Shown: positions 24,088 to 37,788 of the stretch, piece after piece | How positions within the stretch are numbered: position 1 is the stretch's first letter | Layout: every line of letters starts with the position of its first letter | NCBI GenBank assembly: GCA_013397845.1 | Contig: VZTG01005436.1 | Coordinates: 2,785,638 to 2,849,637 of the forward strand | Origin: Melanocharis versteri | Lineage: Eukaryota > Chordata > Aves > Passeriformes > Melanocharitidae | DNA: 64,000 nt | Direction: 5' to 3' | The notes under the pieces: generated by a model | What the model was told of the DNA's origin: nothing | Seen by the model: the letters and a program-made list of their open reading frames with translations, nothing else | Databases searched by the model: none | Made by a program: the position numbers and the translations under genes

Positions 24088-24771
24088 TCTCTGAATAATT
24101 TAGGCTAGAAGGCACCTCAGAAAATCTCCAGTCCAACCTTCTGCTCAGAGTAGAACTGGCTGTGAGATCAGATCAGGTGAATCTTGAAAACCTCCAAGAA
24201 CAAAGTCTGCATGGCCTCTCTGGGCAACTACTGCTTAACCATTCTGGTGGAGAAAATGTTTCTCCTCAAGTCCCCATTTCAACATATGTGTTAACTCTTA
24301 CGCTAAGACTCTGCATCACTGTGAACAGCCTGGTTCCATTTCCTCAATTACTCCAACATCAGCAGTGAAGGGGAGATGTCAGGTCCCTCGAAAGCCACCT
24401 TTTCTCCAGGCTGAGCCAGCCCTGGTCCCTCAGCCTGTCCTCACATGGCAGGTGCACCATCATGATAGCTCTTTGCTGAACTCATTCTAGCTTATCGATG
24501 TCTTTCCTGTGCTCAAGAGACCAAAACAAGCCACAGTATCTAAATGTGCCTTCATGAGTGTTGAGGGAGATAATCCCTTCCCTTGATTTACTAACTCCAC
24601 TCATCTTAAAAGAGCCCAGGGTGCTGTCAGCCATCTTTGCTGCCAGAACACTGTTGGCTCATATTTGCCTGCTATTTATAACATATCTATGTTCCCTTTC
24701 AGCACAGTTGCTCCCCACAGTCAATCACCTGTTTTGCTTCTTTTCCAGGTGCAGTAATTCACTTTTGGTAC
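24088..24771 (-). mobile_element. CR1 LINE, 3' portion, interrupted by an LTR
   Basis: The plus strand starts with a diverged antisense CR1 end (TTTAGGCTAGAAGGCACC, then CCAGTCCAACCTTCTGCTC) and continues through typical antisense CR1 text such as CTGGTCCCTCAGCCTGTCCT (near 24420) and CTTTCCTGTGCTCAAGAGACC split at 24502-24522. It breaks at 24771, inside the phrase encoding the end of the reverse transcriptase region, where the LTR begins. The CR1 resumes at 25231. Internal indels and divergence mark it as old. Confidence 0.88.
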
Positions 24772-25230
24772 TGTCCTAGTTTCAGCCAGGACAGAGTTAA
24801 TTTTTTTACAGTAAGCAGGAAGGGCATGGGGCCAGACCCTACTGTTATTCAATACCATCTCACATCACTCGCAATGGGCAGGACTAAGGGACTCTTTCTC
24901 ATTTCAGGATAGGGAAAAATGTGATGTGGTAGGGAAGAGCAAGTTGGTATTTTGTAGTGATTTTTCCCTGCAAATAGTTTCTTTGTCTTATACCTTTTGA
25001 TCTTAATATTGTTGCTGTTACTGTTCATTATCTTCTCTCATTGCTGTTTCCAGTAAATTGTTCTTGTCTCAACCTGTAATTTTCATGTTTTTGTGCCTCG
25101 ACTTCTCAACTTTGTCCTGGGATTGGAAGGGAAGTGGGATGTGGGGGAGAGAGAAAGTAGCATCTGGTTCGGGAGAGTCTTGGTTGGCAGGGGGCACTGA
25201 GTTGGGAAGTGCCATTCCTAAACCACGACA
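24772..25230 (+). mobile_element. Solo ERVL-type LTR (459 bp), nested in CR1
   Basis: It begins TGTCCTAGTTTCAGCCAGG and ends CCTAAACCACGACA, matching as I know them the termini of the widespread avian ERVL-family LTRs, with TG...CA ends. There is no retroviral coding sequence on either side, so it is a solo LTR left by recombination. The expected 5-bp target duplication is imperfect: GGTAC before and GGCCC after, three of five matching. A T-rich run followed by TCTCAACCTG occupies the usual position upstream of the 3' end. It is shorter than full-length relatives, so internal deletion is likely. Confidence 0.85.
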
Positions 25231-25460
25231 GGCCCTAGTGGCTTTCCTGTCGGCCCAATCTACCCAGATCTCTCTGAATGGCAACCTTGTGCATCAGCAT
25301 GCTGACTGGTTCCCCCAGTTTGATGTCATCTGGAAACCTGATGAATGTGCATCTGGTCTCCTCGCCCAGGTCACTGATGTTAAACAGGGCATGTCCCAGC
25401 ACAGACCCTGTGCTTGCCACAGGCCTCCAGGCTGAACACGACCCATTAACCACTGAAACA
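25231..25460 (-). mobile_element. CR1 LINE, second half of the interrupted copy
   Basis: Directly after the LTR the antisense CR1 text resumes with CGGCCCAATC, ATCTCTCTGAATGGCA, then CCCCCAGTTTGATGTCATCT and CCTCGCCCAGGTCACTGATG. These correspond to the C-terminal part of the CR1 reverse transcriptase, read on the minus strand. Together with 24088-24771 it gives about 0.9 kb of one CR1 insertion. The 5' limit near 25460 is approximate. The small frames at 25069-25523 are by-products of this repeat. Confidence 0.88.
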
Positions 25461-28400
25461 GTCCAATCCAACTTCACAGCACCATGGAACAGGAGATTGC
25501 ATTGCTTATGCAAAACTAAGTGAGTTTACAACAGCAATATCTCAAACTGCTTTGTGGGCTACAGTAAGTTTCAAAAGGTCATTAAAAAAGGTATGTTCTT
25601 ATCTTATTTGAAACCAAGCCCGTGAACATTAAGAGCCACCATCTGTGCAGATAATGTATAATCTTCTTTAAATGATTATTTGTCCTCATACTTCCCTTTA
25701 GGTAATATTTTCTTTTTTTATATTTAGAACCTATCATCATGTCAGCAACACTCACTAAGAACAAAGGAACAGAAAATCAGATGCAAACCACCCTTGAGCA
25801 CAGGTGCTTGCCATACATACCTTAACAGGCTGCTTATAAAGAAAATACAATAAGGAAAAAGAATAAGGTTTTTTCCTCACTGTACAATTTGCCAAACTCA
25901 TAGACACAGGAAGCTCTAGAGGTGAAGTAAAACTGGGTTCAAAACAGATTAGACATATTCACAGGATAAACAGTCTCTAGTGACTACAAAACAGTGATCC
26001 AAATGCAGTTTGGACATACTGAAGACCTGCATGTCTATCAGTACCTCTCACCAGCCTCCTTGAGAGAAGCAACACTGCACTAGGGCCTTTTCCAAGCCAG
26101 TCCTCATCTCTAACAAAGAGGAAATGTTTAAAATAAGGCTTCTCAAAAAATCCCAACAAATAAACAAAATAACAAGCCAAAAAACAACTTCCCATCAACT
26201 GCCTCATAGTTTGATCTTAAGCTCTCACAGAAAGATCCTACCATTTTGTCTCAGCTCTCACAGTTCTCCAGGCTCATGTTAAATACCCCTACCAGGCTAC
26301 GTTGCAATATTATGCACCGTGACGTAAGAAACAAATCAGCCCAGAGATCCAAGTCTGGATCTGAATACTTGGAGTAATTAAAAGAATGTTTTCACTTCTA
26401 GAAATGGTTATCTCTGTTAACAGGCTAAGTCAGTATCTTCTATGAGATAGTATCCATTCCTCAAGGAGCTGGCTAACCTGAAGAAAAAAATTTGTTATTT
26501 GCTTCAGATTATCGTTTTCCAACTCTTTCTACAAAATTCTCCTTTGCTGTGCTGCCCACAAAATTTCAGCAATATTCAGAGGACAGAGGTGCTGAATTCA
26601 GGGCCTACCATCATGCTGACAAATACCACTTACAAATGCACAAATGCACTGTGAAGAATGGTGGTTGGTTTGTTTGTTTGCAAAATAATTGCAGTGGAGT
26701 AAATAAGGGTTGGTATTTCTGTGAGGCACAGCAGATTTTCTGTTAAATGGCCTGAAAGGGATTTTTTTTTTTTCGTAACTCAGGAGACAGAATTGTTTCC
26801 TGCTAATTAAGTATGAGGCAATGAAACGTTAGATATGCAGTTGGGCAGCTTAAAATGTAACGAGAAGGAGGGGAAGGTGATGTGATATAGGATGATGAAA
26901 GTATTTGGATATGATTTTATGAGATAAAAAGTTTGGATAAGATATTTGTAAGGTTATTGTTACACTAATTATATTCAAATTTCAAAAGCAGGGTACATGT
27001 AATAAAAGCAGGGTTCATATAATAAAAATCAAATCCCGTGGTTTGATGTACATAGCTTATAAAAGCCCATGTATGTGGAGCTTCCTCAAAAATGGTGAAT
27101 CTATCTTTTATCACAAAAGAACAAGATGATCCAAAAAGTAAGTATAAAAGGGATCTTAAAACAGTGGTGGAGTTATGCATTTAAAGAATATCCTCTTTGA
27201 TTTTAGCAACAAAGAAAATTTCTGCTTCCATAAATGAATAACTTGCTTTTAGGTATCAAATTATTTCTTCTTTGATATGACAGTTTATGCCAAGTATGAC
27301 TTAGAAGAGGAACCATCTGCAAAATGAAAATGATGCTTTGCATTCGCTTAATGATCCCTGGTTAGTCCCTAAGCCCATAATAAAATGTATATAATAAAAT
27401 AACAACAAAAACACACAACTTACAGCTATGTGTCACAGTCAAAAACTAAATCTCACAACAAATACCAATTTTCCAGCACTGTATTAGTTCCTATCATCTT
27501 CCCAGCTCTATGCAGAAGAATCAGAGCTGTTCCTGTACTCCGAACAAATGTTTCTAGGAATTGACTGATTTCTGAAATGCATTATTAATGCCATTTTTAT
27601 TTTTACAACAGTTATTTGAATAAACAACTTTTCTCATAGTTGGAGTTTCTACAGGTGGGTCAGATAACAGCAGGCAATCTGCCTGAGATTTCTAGAGCAG
27701 ACTACTGGAGCTCAGTGTGAGCTGAACCCCGATGCACAGACAGGCTCTTTTGAAGTCTCAGACTTGGTTCACAAGCACTATGGACACATTTCAGCATGAT
27801 GTCAAACACTGTCACTGCTCCAGTGATTTCAGTGGGAGCATCATAAGCAGTGACAGAACTGTGACCTAGCTACAGGAGCCTAAGTGTATTTTCTGCTGTC
27901 ATAAGATAATTTCACTAAATTATATGGGTTTCTTAATTGCTCCACACATTATTAATTCACAGCTGACTCACACTCAAGCCTTACCCACGCCCAGGATAAC
28001 AAGAAATAAACAATATGTACTTGTTGAGCCTTCTATCTAGGCATCAGAGAGTACCATATCCACACCGCCATGCCTTTATTAATCAGCCAGATGTTTTCTG
28101 CGTTTTATAAATGGACACGTAGAGCTACAGTACTTTTTTTCTTTGCATCCTTTTCTTGCATCTGTTTTTCCAGAAATGTATGACTGAGTTCAGCAGAAGT
28201 GATGAGGTTCACGGAAGAATTATTGTGCAGAATACCGAACCATAATGTGGGAGGGCAGGTTAAACAGTACTTTCTAACTCACTATTTCTCCTGTCAACCC
28301 CAGCCTCAAAATTGCATTGATGAGATGCTTATCTACGACATTTTCTGCCTTGGTCTTACCACTGGACCATTTTCTGTCTCTTAAGGGGAAGTATGGGGTT

Positions 28401-28652
28401 CCTCAGCTCCATTCCTGTATGGCTACACTGTGCCAGTGACAGCAGTTTTGCTAGGGCAGTTGCTGTGAGTTTCTTGCCAGATTTTCCAGTCTTCAAATTT
28501 TCTCTGTGGGTGGATCACTTTGTCTTTCTAAATCATTGTATCCAGGTCTGCCCTATTCAACATTTTCTGCACATCTAATCCCAAACTACAAACAGACATT
28601 ATACAAGTGTGACACTAGTTGAACTTCAAGCACCAGTGTTGTTGTGTTTTAG
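25461..28652. other. No gene recognised
   Basis: Unique AT-rich sequence. Around 27780-27860 there is a stretch with CCAGTGATTTCAGTGGGAGC, wording often met in very old amniote repeats, but no family can be assigned. No exon candidates with support. Confidence 0.5.
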
Positions 28653-28655
28653 CAG

Positions 28656-28813
28656 TGGTACAGCTGGGCTTCCGCGTACTCTCCATTCGCCTCAGACAGA
28701 GGGACTTGGGGACAGGTTACCACTGCCAAAGGGGCTCTCTGGCCAAACTTCAGGAGCAGATACAAAGTGGTCTACAGGCTGCACAACTGTGTCTTATCCG
28801 AAGTATCCATTAG
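28656..28813 (+). CDS. Candidate terminal coding exon, unknown protein (about 52 codons)
   Basis: A very good acceptor, GTTGTTGTGTTTTAGCAG, ends at 28655. The following frame is open to TAG at 28811-28813. The first half has GC-biased third positions (GTA CAG CTG GGC TTC CGC), unlike its AT-rich surroundings. The peptide contains VQLGFRVLSIRLRQRDLG and then SLAKLQEQIQSGLQAAQLCL, which could form an amphipathic helix. No polyA signal lies close downstream, and no partner exon is identified. A long-noncoding or chance origin remains likely enough that no function is proposed. Confidence 0.3.
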
Positions 28814-28819
28814 CCCCAG

Positions 28820-29958
28820 CCTTCCCAGAGGCACGCTGCTTTTCACCCCATCTCACAATGGATTGAGTGCTACAGCAACAGAGGGTGGCAGGCTGGGTAA
28901 GCGGCCACATGTGATCTAGAGTTAGATGCTGAACCCCCCTGCTCTCTCTAACATTTTGCATTATCACATGCCCCTTTATTACAGATTGTTGCCCTTGCAC
29001 TAGGTTCAGTTGTGCTGGAATACAGGACAGATTTATGTCTGGCTACAGTGCATCTACCAGGAAGTCTTTCAGTCTTTACTAAATAGGAATATTTAATTTG
29101 TCAACCAGCAGTTTCCTCTAAAGATTAGTGACCTCTCTTATTAAAAATATGAACCCTACATCTAATTTGAAATTTTCTGGCCTCAGATTCTAGCTACTGA
29201 CTCCTGTTATGCCTTCTGTTCCTGTAAAAGTGACCTTTTAGTAACCCCTCATTTTAGTATCATGTATTTTCTCCCCATGAAAGCACTTACACGTTACAAA
29301 TGACCAACACTCTAGTTTCATTTAAGAAGAGAACTCAAATACTAAGTTTAGCATTCTCCTTAAGTAATTGGAGGTCGTGTAAAAAATATCTTATGGTCCC
29401 TCATTTCTACATTCTCTTAATTAGAGCCAAATGTTAGAAATATCCTTAGAAACACAGAAAAAAGCAAGAAATCCCTGCTTGGCCTGGTTACACAGCATGA
29501 CTCAACAGTGGCCACAGATTTGCAACACATTCAAACTTTTTTTTAAAAGGGGGAAAAAGCGCACTACTTATGCAGGCAGTGAGACAAAGTTATTCCCTGT
29601 AAATCTAGCATAGTATTGAACACTTACAAATTATTAACTAGCATGGAAGTTAAAAAGAATTTAATTATAAGAAAAGGAAACAAAAAATACCCCAAATGGA
29701 ATAGCAAAACTATACAAAATCATAAACTACAGATTTTACTCTGATTTAACTTACAGTAATAAAAAATTTAATCACATAATATTCCAATGTTATCTGGAAG
29801 GAAGGCCTTCTTCCCTTTAATGCCTAAAAATTTCTTAAGTTATTATTGCTAACCTGTTTCATTCAAAGTTCCAGAATAATTTTTGCACTGATTTCATGTC
29901 CTTTTAATTTTTTTGTTTTCTTTTGCAACTAGAATTTTAAAAAAACAGCTTGAAGACA
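28820..29958. other. No gene recognised
   Basis: AT-rich sequence before the next CR1 fragment. It has no repeat or exon that I can support. Confidence 0.5.
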
Positions 29959-30412
29959 ATTTAGCCTCTTCATCAATGATCTAGATGCTGGGACAATGGG
30001 TACCATCAGCAAGCCCACAGATGACACAAAACTGGGAGCAGTGTCTGATGCACTAGAGCACTTTGTTGCCACCCAGAAGGACCTGGACAGGCTGAAGAAA
30101 TTGGCCAACAGAAACCTCCTGCAGCTCAACAAAAGGAAATGCCACATCCTGGGCAAGAATAATCTCAAACACCACTACAGGCCGGGAAGCAGCTCCCTAA
30201 ACACAAGAAAACTTCTCACTGAGAGAGTGATTGAACACTGGACCAGGCTGCTCAGAGAGGTTGTGCAGTCTCCACCCTTGGAGATGCTCAGAATCTGATG
30301 ATTTACAGTACTGAGCAACATGTTCTGTCTGACTCTGATCTCAACAGGAGGCGTTGGATTAGATTATATTCAAGGGTCACTGCCAGACTCAACTGTTCTG
30401 TGATGTTGTGAC
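29959..30412 (+). mobile_element. CR1 LINE fragment, sense orientation, internally deleted
   Basis: It starts in the CR1 reverse-transcriptase region: a translated stretch reads LFINDLDAG, then DDTKLGAVSD and CHILGKNN, matching the avian CR1 ORF2 C-terminal part that follows the catalytic motif. Near 30155-30215 it jumps to the 3' region (GAGAGAGTGATTGAACACTGG split at 30221-30241, and GGCTGCTCAGAGAGGTTGTG) and ends with CTGTTCTGTGATGTTGTGAC, a decayed form of the CR1 terminal repeat. Several hundred bases normally between these parts are missing. The 100-codon frame at 29996-30298 is part of this relic and not a host gene. Confidence 0.9.
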
Positions 30413-33400
30413 TATGCATGTGAAAAGAGAAATTCTTTTCATTAGAGATACAATTTTGCCACTCTGAGCAGTCACTTGCCTCTCACTGCAAACTGTATTT
30501 TGAAACTTTCATGATCTGTAGAATTTTGTTGTCTTGGCCATTTTGATAAACATTTCTTTTTCTGTAACTCATCCACTCTGTTAAGAGGAATTAAATCCTT
30601 CCAGTCTGAAAGAGCCTAATGTGTTTTCAGGGTGAATAAGCGGGAAGAGGAAAATAATACAGGATGAATTTCTTATGCTAGGAGAAAATACAAGAGGCTA
30701 TATTTAGAGAAGACAGCAAATGGACTCTTGGAAATGGCTGTGTCAACACCTATGGTAAGTGGAACTATCCATATGCTTGAAGTTAGGCTTGCGATTAAGA
30801 ACATTGAACAAGGGTCAGAGTATCATACAAGGAAGCCCCTTGAATTCTGTTCAGCAGATGGACAAAGTTTAGAGCAATAAAAGCAGCCAAACAAGCCAGA
30901 CTAACATAAATGCAGCCACATCCCTGGCTGCCTTTTCACTGGTCGTCTCTACTAATAAAGATATACCCACTAGCCCTTAAAGTTACATCTTATTTACTTA
31001 CAGAGTTTCTATGCCACAGATACCAATTCACAATCAGTTTGGTCTACATTCATAAAGCTCTTAGGAAATTACTTCCATTTTGAACTTCTAAACATTAGAA
31101 AATGACACTAAGGCTCCTAGACATGCCCAGATAGAGCCAAAAAGCTTCGCTACCAGGAAACTGAGGTCACTCTCAAACACACAAACATGTGCTTTACAAA
31201 GCACATCGTCCTGAGATATCCACTGATGTGCACCACAATTATATGACAGATAGAACAGGTTGGACATGTATAACATGTACAACACACCATAATGGAAGTA
31301 CAAGTCGTTTTCTTCGTTATAGGAACATCTTAGCAGAAACAGAGCACCACGGTACCACAAACATAAGACACGCTAACCTCCGTTGTGCTTTAAGGTCAAG
31401 AGGACTGCGGGAAGAAGGACAGGAGAGGTCTAACCGGTTTCACCACTGCTCACTAATAAATTAGATTGGCAACCTGTCCTCATTTTAATTTAGATATTTT
31501 GGAGAAAAAAATGAAATTGTAATTTGGGAATAGAAAATTTTAGACTAAGTAGTGTTGCAAGGGATTCCCACTCTGACTGCATTTTGGTTTGAAGAGTTGG
31601 ATGTTTTGGGTTTGTTGGGCTGTTTTGGATGTTCAAGTTGCTTTTCTCATAACTCTGAGAGAAGTACTTGAGAGCTGTGTGCTTTTATGTTTCACAGAAA
31701 ATATCATTTCCTACAAGGCTGGTGAACAAATACAACGTAATGACACTCAGAGAGTTATTTTTTATTACGATCTTGAACACTTGGAGAACTCTTTTCTATT
31801 ATTATATTGAATAAAATAAATATGGGAAGAAACGGTTTCTCCCTTGCTTGTTTTCTCTCCTTCACACACAATAAAATAAGGCAGCCCCAAGATTATTTTG
31901 ATGTTGACCACAAAAATTTAAAAATGCAGCTCAGGTTCCGTATCAAATACCAGTAAATTTTCTAAAGAAAGGCGCGATCAGTCTTTCTCATCTTCCATAG
32001 GCAACAAAGGGCCCCAAGAGGCCTCCAGTTCCCCGTATGTTTTGGTAAAAGCAAACTGCAGTTCAGATAAAAAGAGTATTTTGGCCTTGATACACAGATT
32101 CTATTGAATTGAGCAAATGAATCTCAGGAATGGGGAGATGCTCTGAACATTCAAGCTGCCTGCTCAAGTCTCTCTAACCTCATAAACTGCACCTAAGTTT
32201 CAAGGATTCTTTTACTAATACTGGATTTAGGAAGCTCTGATTTACTACAGAAAAAATGTACTTTAAGCCACTTTAAAATCCTAACATGTTGTATTATAAA
32301 AATAAAAAGCAAAGCAGCAAATACAGCTGGCAGTGCCTGGTTTCTGTGAGCTCCTCTGCTAGTTGTATCACTCCACCACACAGAGCTCACTCCAAATGGA
32401 TGTTCTGGCAGAGGTCCCAGACACACATGCCACCAAGTCACAAGCAGCTCACCATCACACCACTCTTACTAATGAGAGCTACAGCAGCAGTTCTTCAACA
32501 TCTTTTCCTCTATGCATTCCTTATGTCCTCTCCTGCCTTCCCCAGCCAGACGGAGAACTGCTGACTCCAGGAGAAACAAGGAAGGGAGAGATGGGGAACT
32601 GCAGGCTGCCCTGTGAGGAAGAGGTTGCTCTTGCAAGGAAAACCACGGGGAGGGCAGCTAGCAGTGACTGGGCAGGGGTAGCAGGAGCAGGCACCCAGAT
32701 GTGACCACAGCTGGAGGAGGGTAGGCTGGCAGCCCCCACAGCTGAAGACTGATACTGACTGGCCACTATTCCCACACTGCTCCTTGCTGTGTTTGCCCTC
32801 CTACTTCATCTCCCCTGAACAGCTGAAGACTTCCCAACTCCCCCAGCCCCGTCCTAGCCACTTCTTCCCAGGTGCTCCCTTTGCTTTGCTCTCTGAAACA
32901 CAGCAGGCACAACCTTCCCCAACCCCACCCCAGGATATTCCACATTCCCCAACAGACAGAGGTGTGTCCTGGCTTGGCGAGCCACTGAGCTGCATCACCG
33001 GGTAAGGAGAACAGCAAAACATTATATGGTGTGAAAAGCTGCTTGGATGAGAGGGTAGGCGGCTGGTATGTGAGAGGAGGAAGATTCAGAGGGAAAAGCT
33101 GCAGAGCAAAGTTGAGTCCAGGTGAGACACTGAGTGGTAGGCACAGTAACAGCAGGAGAGAGAAAAAAGTAGACAAAGATCTTCCTTCAAAAGAGCTGGA
33201 AAGGATTATGCAGGATTGTGACCACATTTTTCCTCAACTATCCAGGCCTGCCTTCCAGCTAAGCAAAAAATAGGAGAGCTCATTTTTTATTGTGCACAAG
33301 GAAGCTCTGGGAAGCTTCTTTTGAGATGAGTGGCTATTCCTCATTCAGAGGACAAGAAACAGAATTTTCTTTTGCACATTGCTTCAATCAAGCAGTGAGA

Positions 33401-36400
33401 TAATCCAGGTGCTAGCTTCCCCCTGAAGCCTGAGAACAGCCCTAAGCACATACAAAGTACTGATGAGCAGAACAGTTAGCTCAATCCAAAAAGCAATAGA
33501 AAGGAACAGCAAAAAGATCCACCAGACTGTGACAGCATACGTGTATTCTGGAAAGTGAAATGCATGCTTTTGGGAGTGGCCAGAAAGGATGACAGGTGAG
33601 AACAGGGGCCTTAGCCACACTCAGGTCTAATAGAAGGAACTGAGGGCTTGGAAACCAGAGAGTGGAAGCGTGAGCAGCTTGAGGTTTCCATGAGGGAAAT
33701 CACAAAAAATGTGATGACTGGGGGGAAATGGGGAGAGTTCTCTTAAGGAAGGCCCTGAAACATATGCATATACACTACATCATTGCTCTCTAGGCCAACA
33801 GTGTAACACATACCTATGTTCTCTGTGGGTGAGTTTGGGGTACACTGCATCACCAAGAGGGAGGAGACCCCACTGATCAGGATCCAGCACAGGTCTCACC
33901 ATCCACCAGAAACCACCACGGTCCTGAAGTCAGATTTACCATTCTACTAAATCAATGAATTTGCACTACATACAAGGCAAAGACTAAGGAGGAGGAATGC
34001 AGTTTCTCATTGCTTCTTTTGGATGCAACATGAACTTCATTATACAGCTTTAAATCAGCCTCTCATGTACACGAAAGAGGTCCCTCTTCTCTGCAGGCCC
34101 ACTAGCTGAAGTGACTGGCAGATGAACTTGTTGGCATATTCTGAGGTGCTGGTGGCCATTCAGAGGATAGGTAGCATGAAAAATCACCAGACATCTCCAG
34201 GTTATGAGATTTTGGATGGTTTATCTCATCCACCTCTCTGGTCAGCATAGCTGAATAGGAGGAAAAGTTGTGGTGTGTTCCAAGAAAAAGGAGGCTTCAG
34301 GGGGAGAAGAGGATGACAAGCATGAGACAGTCTAGTATGTGCCAGCAAAAGCAGGGACATCATAAGGGTGGCAATTTGCTGCCTTTTCCCGATGAATGTG
34401 CAAGTCCAGCAGGGCTGTGGCAACAGCAGCCAGCACCGAGTCCTGCATGAGGCACTTTTGGAGTGAAACAGCTTCAAGGATTCAGCATGCCCCTCCTTCC
34501 AAGAAAATGTTGTGCAGATTGCGTGACATTTAAAATACATTTCATCATAAGGGCATATACTCTTTTTTCATTATTTCAATTATCTACCAATAAATCATTC
34601 AAATGAAAAATTGCTTTCCAAGACAGCACAGGCATTTACTACACCTGCCTGACTTCAGCAGCACAAGCAGAGAATTTTTCTAGAGGGATCTTGGGTTTTG
34701 GTGGGGTTTTTTTCTTGCTATTTTTACACATTTCAGCCAGCCAGAGACTTCTGACCAACAGAATCATGGTATGTGAGGAAACTCTTAAGGTTTAAATAAT
34801 TAATCTCAAATATTAGAAATTTAGTACTCAAAGGGAACCTGAAGAGAAAAGTAAAATCACAACTGATACCTCCATTATAAGTAAATCTGCAGTAAAAGTC
34901 CAACTCGGCTGTTGCTCAGCAAGGAGAAAACTGCAGGTTTGGAAGAAAAAAATGCCTTGCACATACTGGGCTTCACTCATGTTACCTGTTACAATGAAGT
35001 GAGGAAATGGATGTTACTCCTGTCACCTGTAACTACTACAGGGTGGACCCAAGTCAGTCTCTAGACACAACTACGAGTACCACCATGACAAGCAAAGGCA
35101 TGCATATCATCAGCAATGCAGTTTTCTCAGCATTGAGACTACAATTTAATTTACTGTGGTTGACATAAAGTAAACACCAGCTATTGAAAAGGATATTGTC
35201 TGTATCATTAGAATCCACTGAAGAAATACCAATGGAGAAAAGGAACAGCTTTTACTCAGGAAAATCCAAGGGAGGAAACACAAAAGCAAAGCAGCAGAAA
35301 GATCAATTTTCTGGCCCATCAGTCTAAAAGAACAAGCATTAAATCTTCAAATGGTTTGTAGATCCTGTGTCTGGTTCTGAAGGTATTCTGCAGAAATGCA
35401 GGCATTATGTACTGCTTACTTACAATTTGCTTGGCTAAAAGCACACAGCTAGTATATCCTATGATATTGGGCTCGAATGGAAGAAGTGTGAAATGTGTCC
35501 CAGGATACATGCCAGGAAAAGGAGTAGGAAGGTATTGCTTTGGGAAGCAGCAAGTCTCAGCTTTTTGAAGGCTGTTTTAGGGAAGCAAGATACAGGCTCA
35601 AAGCAGGGGCCTGCGCATGCTGGAGAAGCTGCCAAGAGCCAGGTCTGATGCAAAGGGAAACAATCAACCTTCCATGGAGCTATGGAAGAGCCGAATGCAC
35701 TACCAGCTGTTGTCTGGTTTGGACCTACTTTCCCCTTAGAGACTGTTGGAAAAGACTCTCTTTGTACACATCAGTAATTCTTACTCATAAAATAAACCTG
35801 GACTATAATAAATGAAGTACTTGCTGCTGTGCAGTGGCTGACTACTGGGAGCGCACTTGTACTCTTGATTGACCACTCAATTAAGCTGAGCTCAGAGTCT
35901 TCCACCAAAGACATTATTCACTTCTCTCAGATGGCAGAAAGTATTGTAATCCCAAGAAGGATTAGCGGAGCTGTATCATTTTACATCATGTGGGAACTAG
36001 ACTATTTACCGCATTTAATTTACTGCATTTAATTTCATAGGCTACTTATTTCAGCTTTTCCTAGGAGTGATTATTGTGATCCTGAAAAGAGAAGGAGAGC
36101 TACACTGGGTATTAAGACTCAACAAGATAGGTTTGGCAGCTGAGAGACACATTCTGAGATAACAGAACAAGTGAAATTCAGTTCCTAAAAACAATCTTGA
36201 ATTCTGCTGATGTGATATTTTCTTGTATTTCACATTTACTAGTCTAGTGTTTCCTTCCCTCTTCTCTCTTTTTTTTTCATATAAAATAATTCGTAAAACC
36301 ATAGGCAATAATAATAAATATCTACTTGCAGCCTCCAGTGATTGACGGAGGGACTGACTTCCTCACTAAGAACAGGATAGGGAAGTGCAAGCTTAAGGAA

Positions 36401-37788
36401 AATACTGCCATGGTTTCCTCTGAATACTGAGCGCCACTGGACTTAGACCTTGAGAAAAAAAGAATGAGGGTGGAGAGAATATGGACTATGGTGGTGGAGA
36501 AAAGGACTAAAGATAGAATACTCCTAAGGAAACGTCTGGAAAAGTGAAAGTATAAAATGAGAGAAAGATTGGCTTGTTTAATGCAGAAGGTAATTTGAAA
36601 AATTTTAGGAAAGAAGGAACTTCCTACTTTCACAGAAGCCAGTGAGAATAAAAAGCCAGTATGTTTAACTGAAGAACAGCGAATGGCAACAAGCTATTAC
36701 ACAATTTCTGTATCTTAAAAAAATAAATTCAAATTATTTACTTATCCCTTCCTTTTCTTGTTTTGTTAGTAAAATCACTCTCTTTCAGAGGGAAGTGTTT
36801 GTTTGTTTAATGTAGGAAGAACATATCTGCAATTACTGTTCGTGGGGTTTTTGCTCCATGAAGTGCAATTAAACCATATTAAACAGTTTACAAGATAACA
36901 CATAGAGTAACAAATTAGAAATCTCTGTTTCACTGCTGTTCATGCTTAAAAATAAACTCAGTGAATTGATGGCTTTATGTTTTCAAATTCTAAGTAGAAC
37001 ATTTCTTAGTTCCAGAATTCCTGGAAATCAGTAAGAGTTACTAAGAAAAAAAACTAGGAACAGCAAAAGCTCAACAAATAGCAACTGTAACTTAATAAAA
37101 ATTTACTTAATTTCATACTCAGTGGCAGGAAACACCTGCAATTGTAACAGAAATTTTGGTCTCTTATTCAACTATCAGACTGAAATACTTCATCAATATT
37201 CTATACTTTAACATGTTTTTAATGTGGGTTTTCCGGGGGAGGGAGGATCATCCACTAATTATTCAAAAGCTTTAAACCTTCCTGTTCTATCGTAAAAAAA
37301 AAAATCCTCAGTCTTGAGAAAGAATAAAAATTTAAGGCTCTGACTGTGACTCCATCAACAAACAGGGTATAATAATTTCCCAATTGCTGTAAAAGATTTG
37401 CATGAATGTTAAGAAATAATTCTGAACATTTCCTTCACCTTCAGGCTCAAATGCCCAATGAGAATTAATCGTATTAGAACTAGTCATATTAAAGAAATAT
37501 GCTGCCCTCACCTATTACTTAGGCTATTTGAAAGCTTCAGCCAGTAGAAGCCAATTTATAGAAGTATCTTCATTTTTCAAGAGAATATTCTTAGAAATTG
37601 CAGCTTGTTAATACAGGCAGTCAAATATTAAAATGCTTTCCTGCAGTGCTGCTATGCTGGGGTTTTTGGTATGCATTGTAGTCAGACATTCCTTTAATAC
37701 AATAACAAGCAATATTAAATTTATCAACTTTTACTATGCTGTGTGCAACTCCCCAGTGTTAAATCTTTCTATTAAGCAATTCAGCAAC
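30413..37788. other. No gene recognised; GC-richer stretch at about 32330-33130
   Basis: Seven kilobases without a recognised repeat or exon. Between about 32330 and 33130 GC content rises and frames up to 153 codons are open on both strands, but those on opposite strands overlap, the minus frames are Gly/Trp/Ser-rich translations of CCC/TCC-rich DNA, and splice signals do not agree with any of them. The rest is AT-rich unique sequence. Confidence 0.5.

Noticed and set aside
29996..30298. 100-codon frame with reverse-transcriptase-like text
   Set aside because: It is a remnant of CR1 ORF2 joined to its 3' region, so it is annotated as a mobile element.
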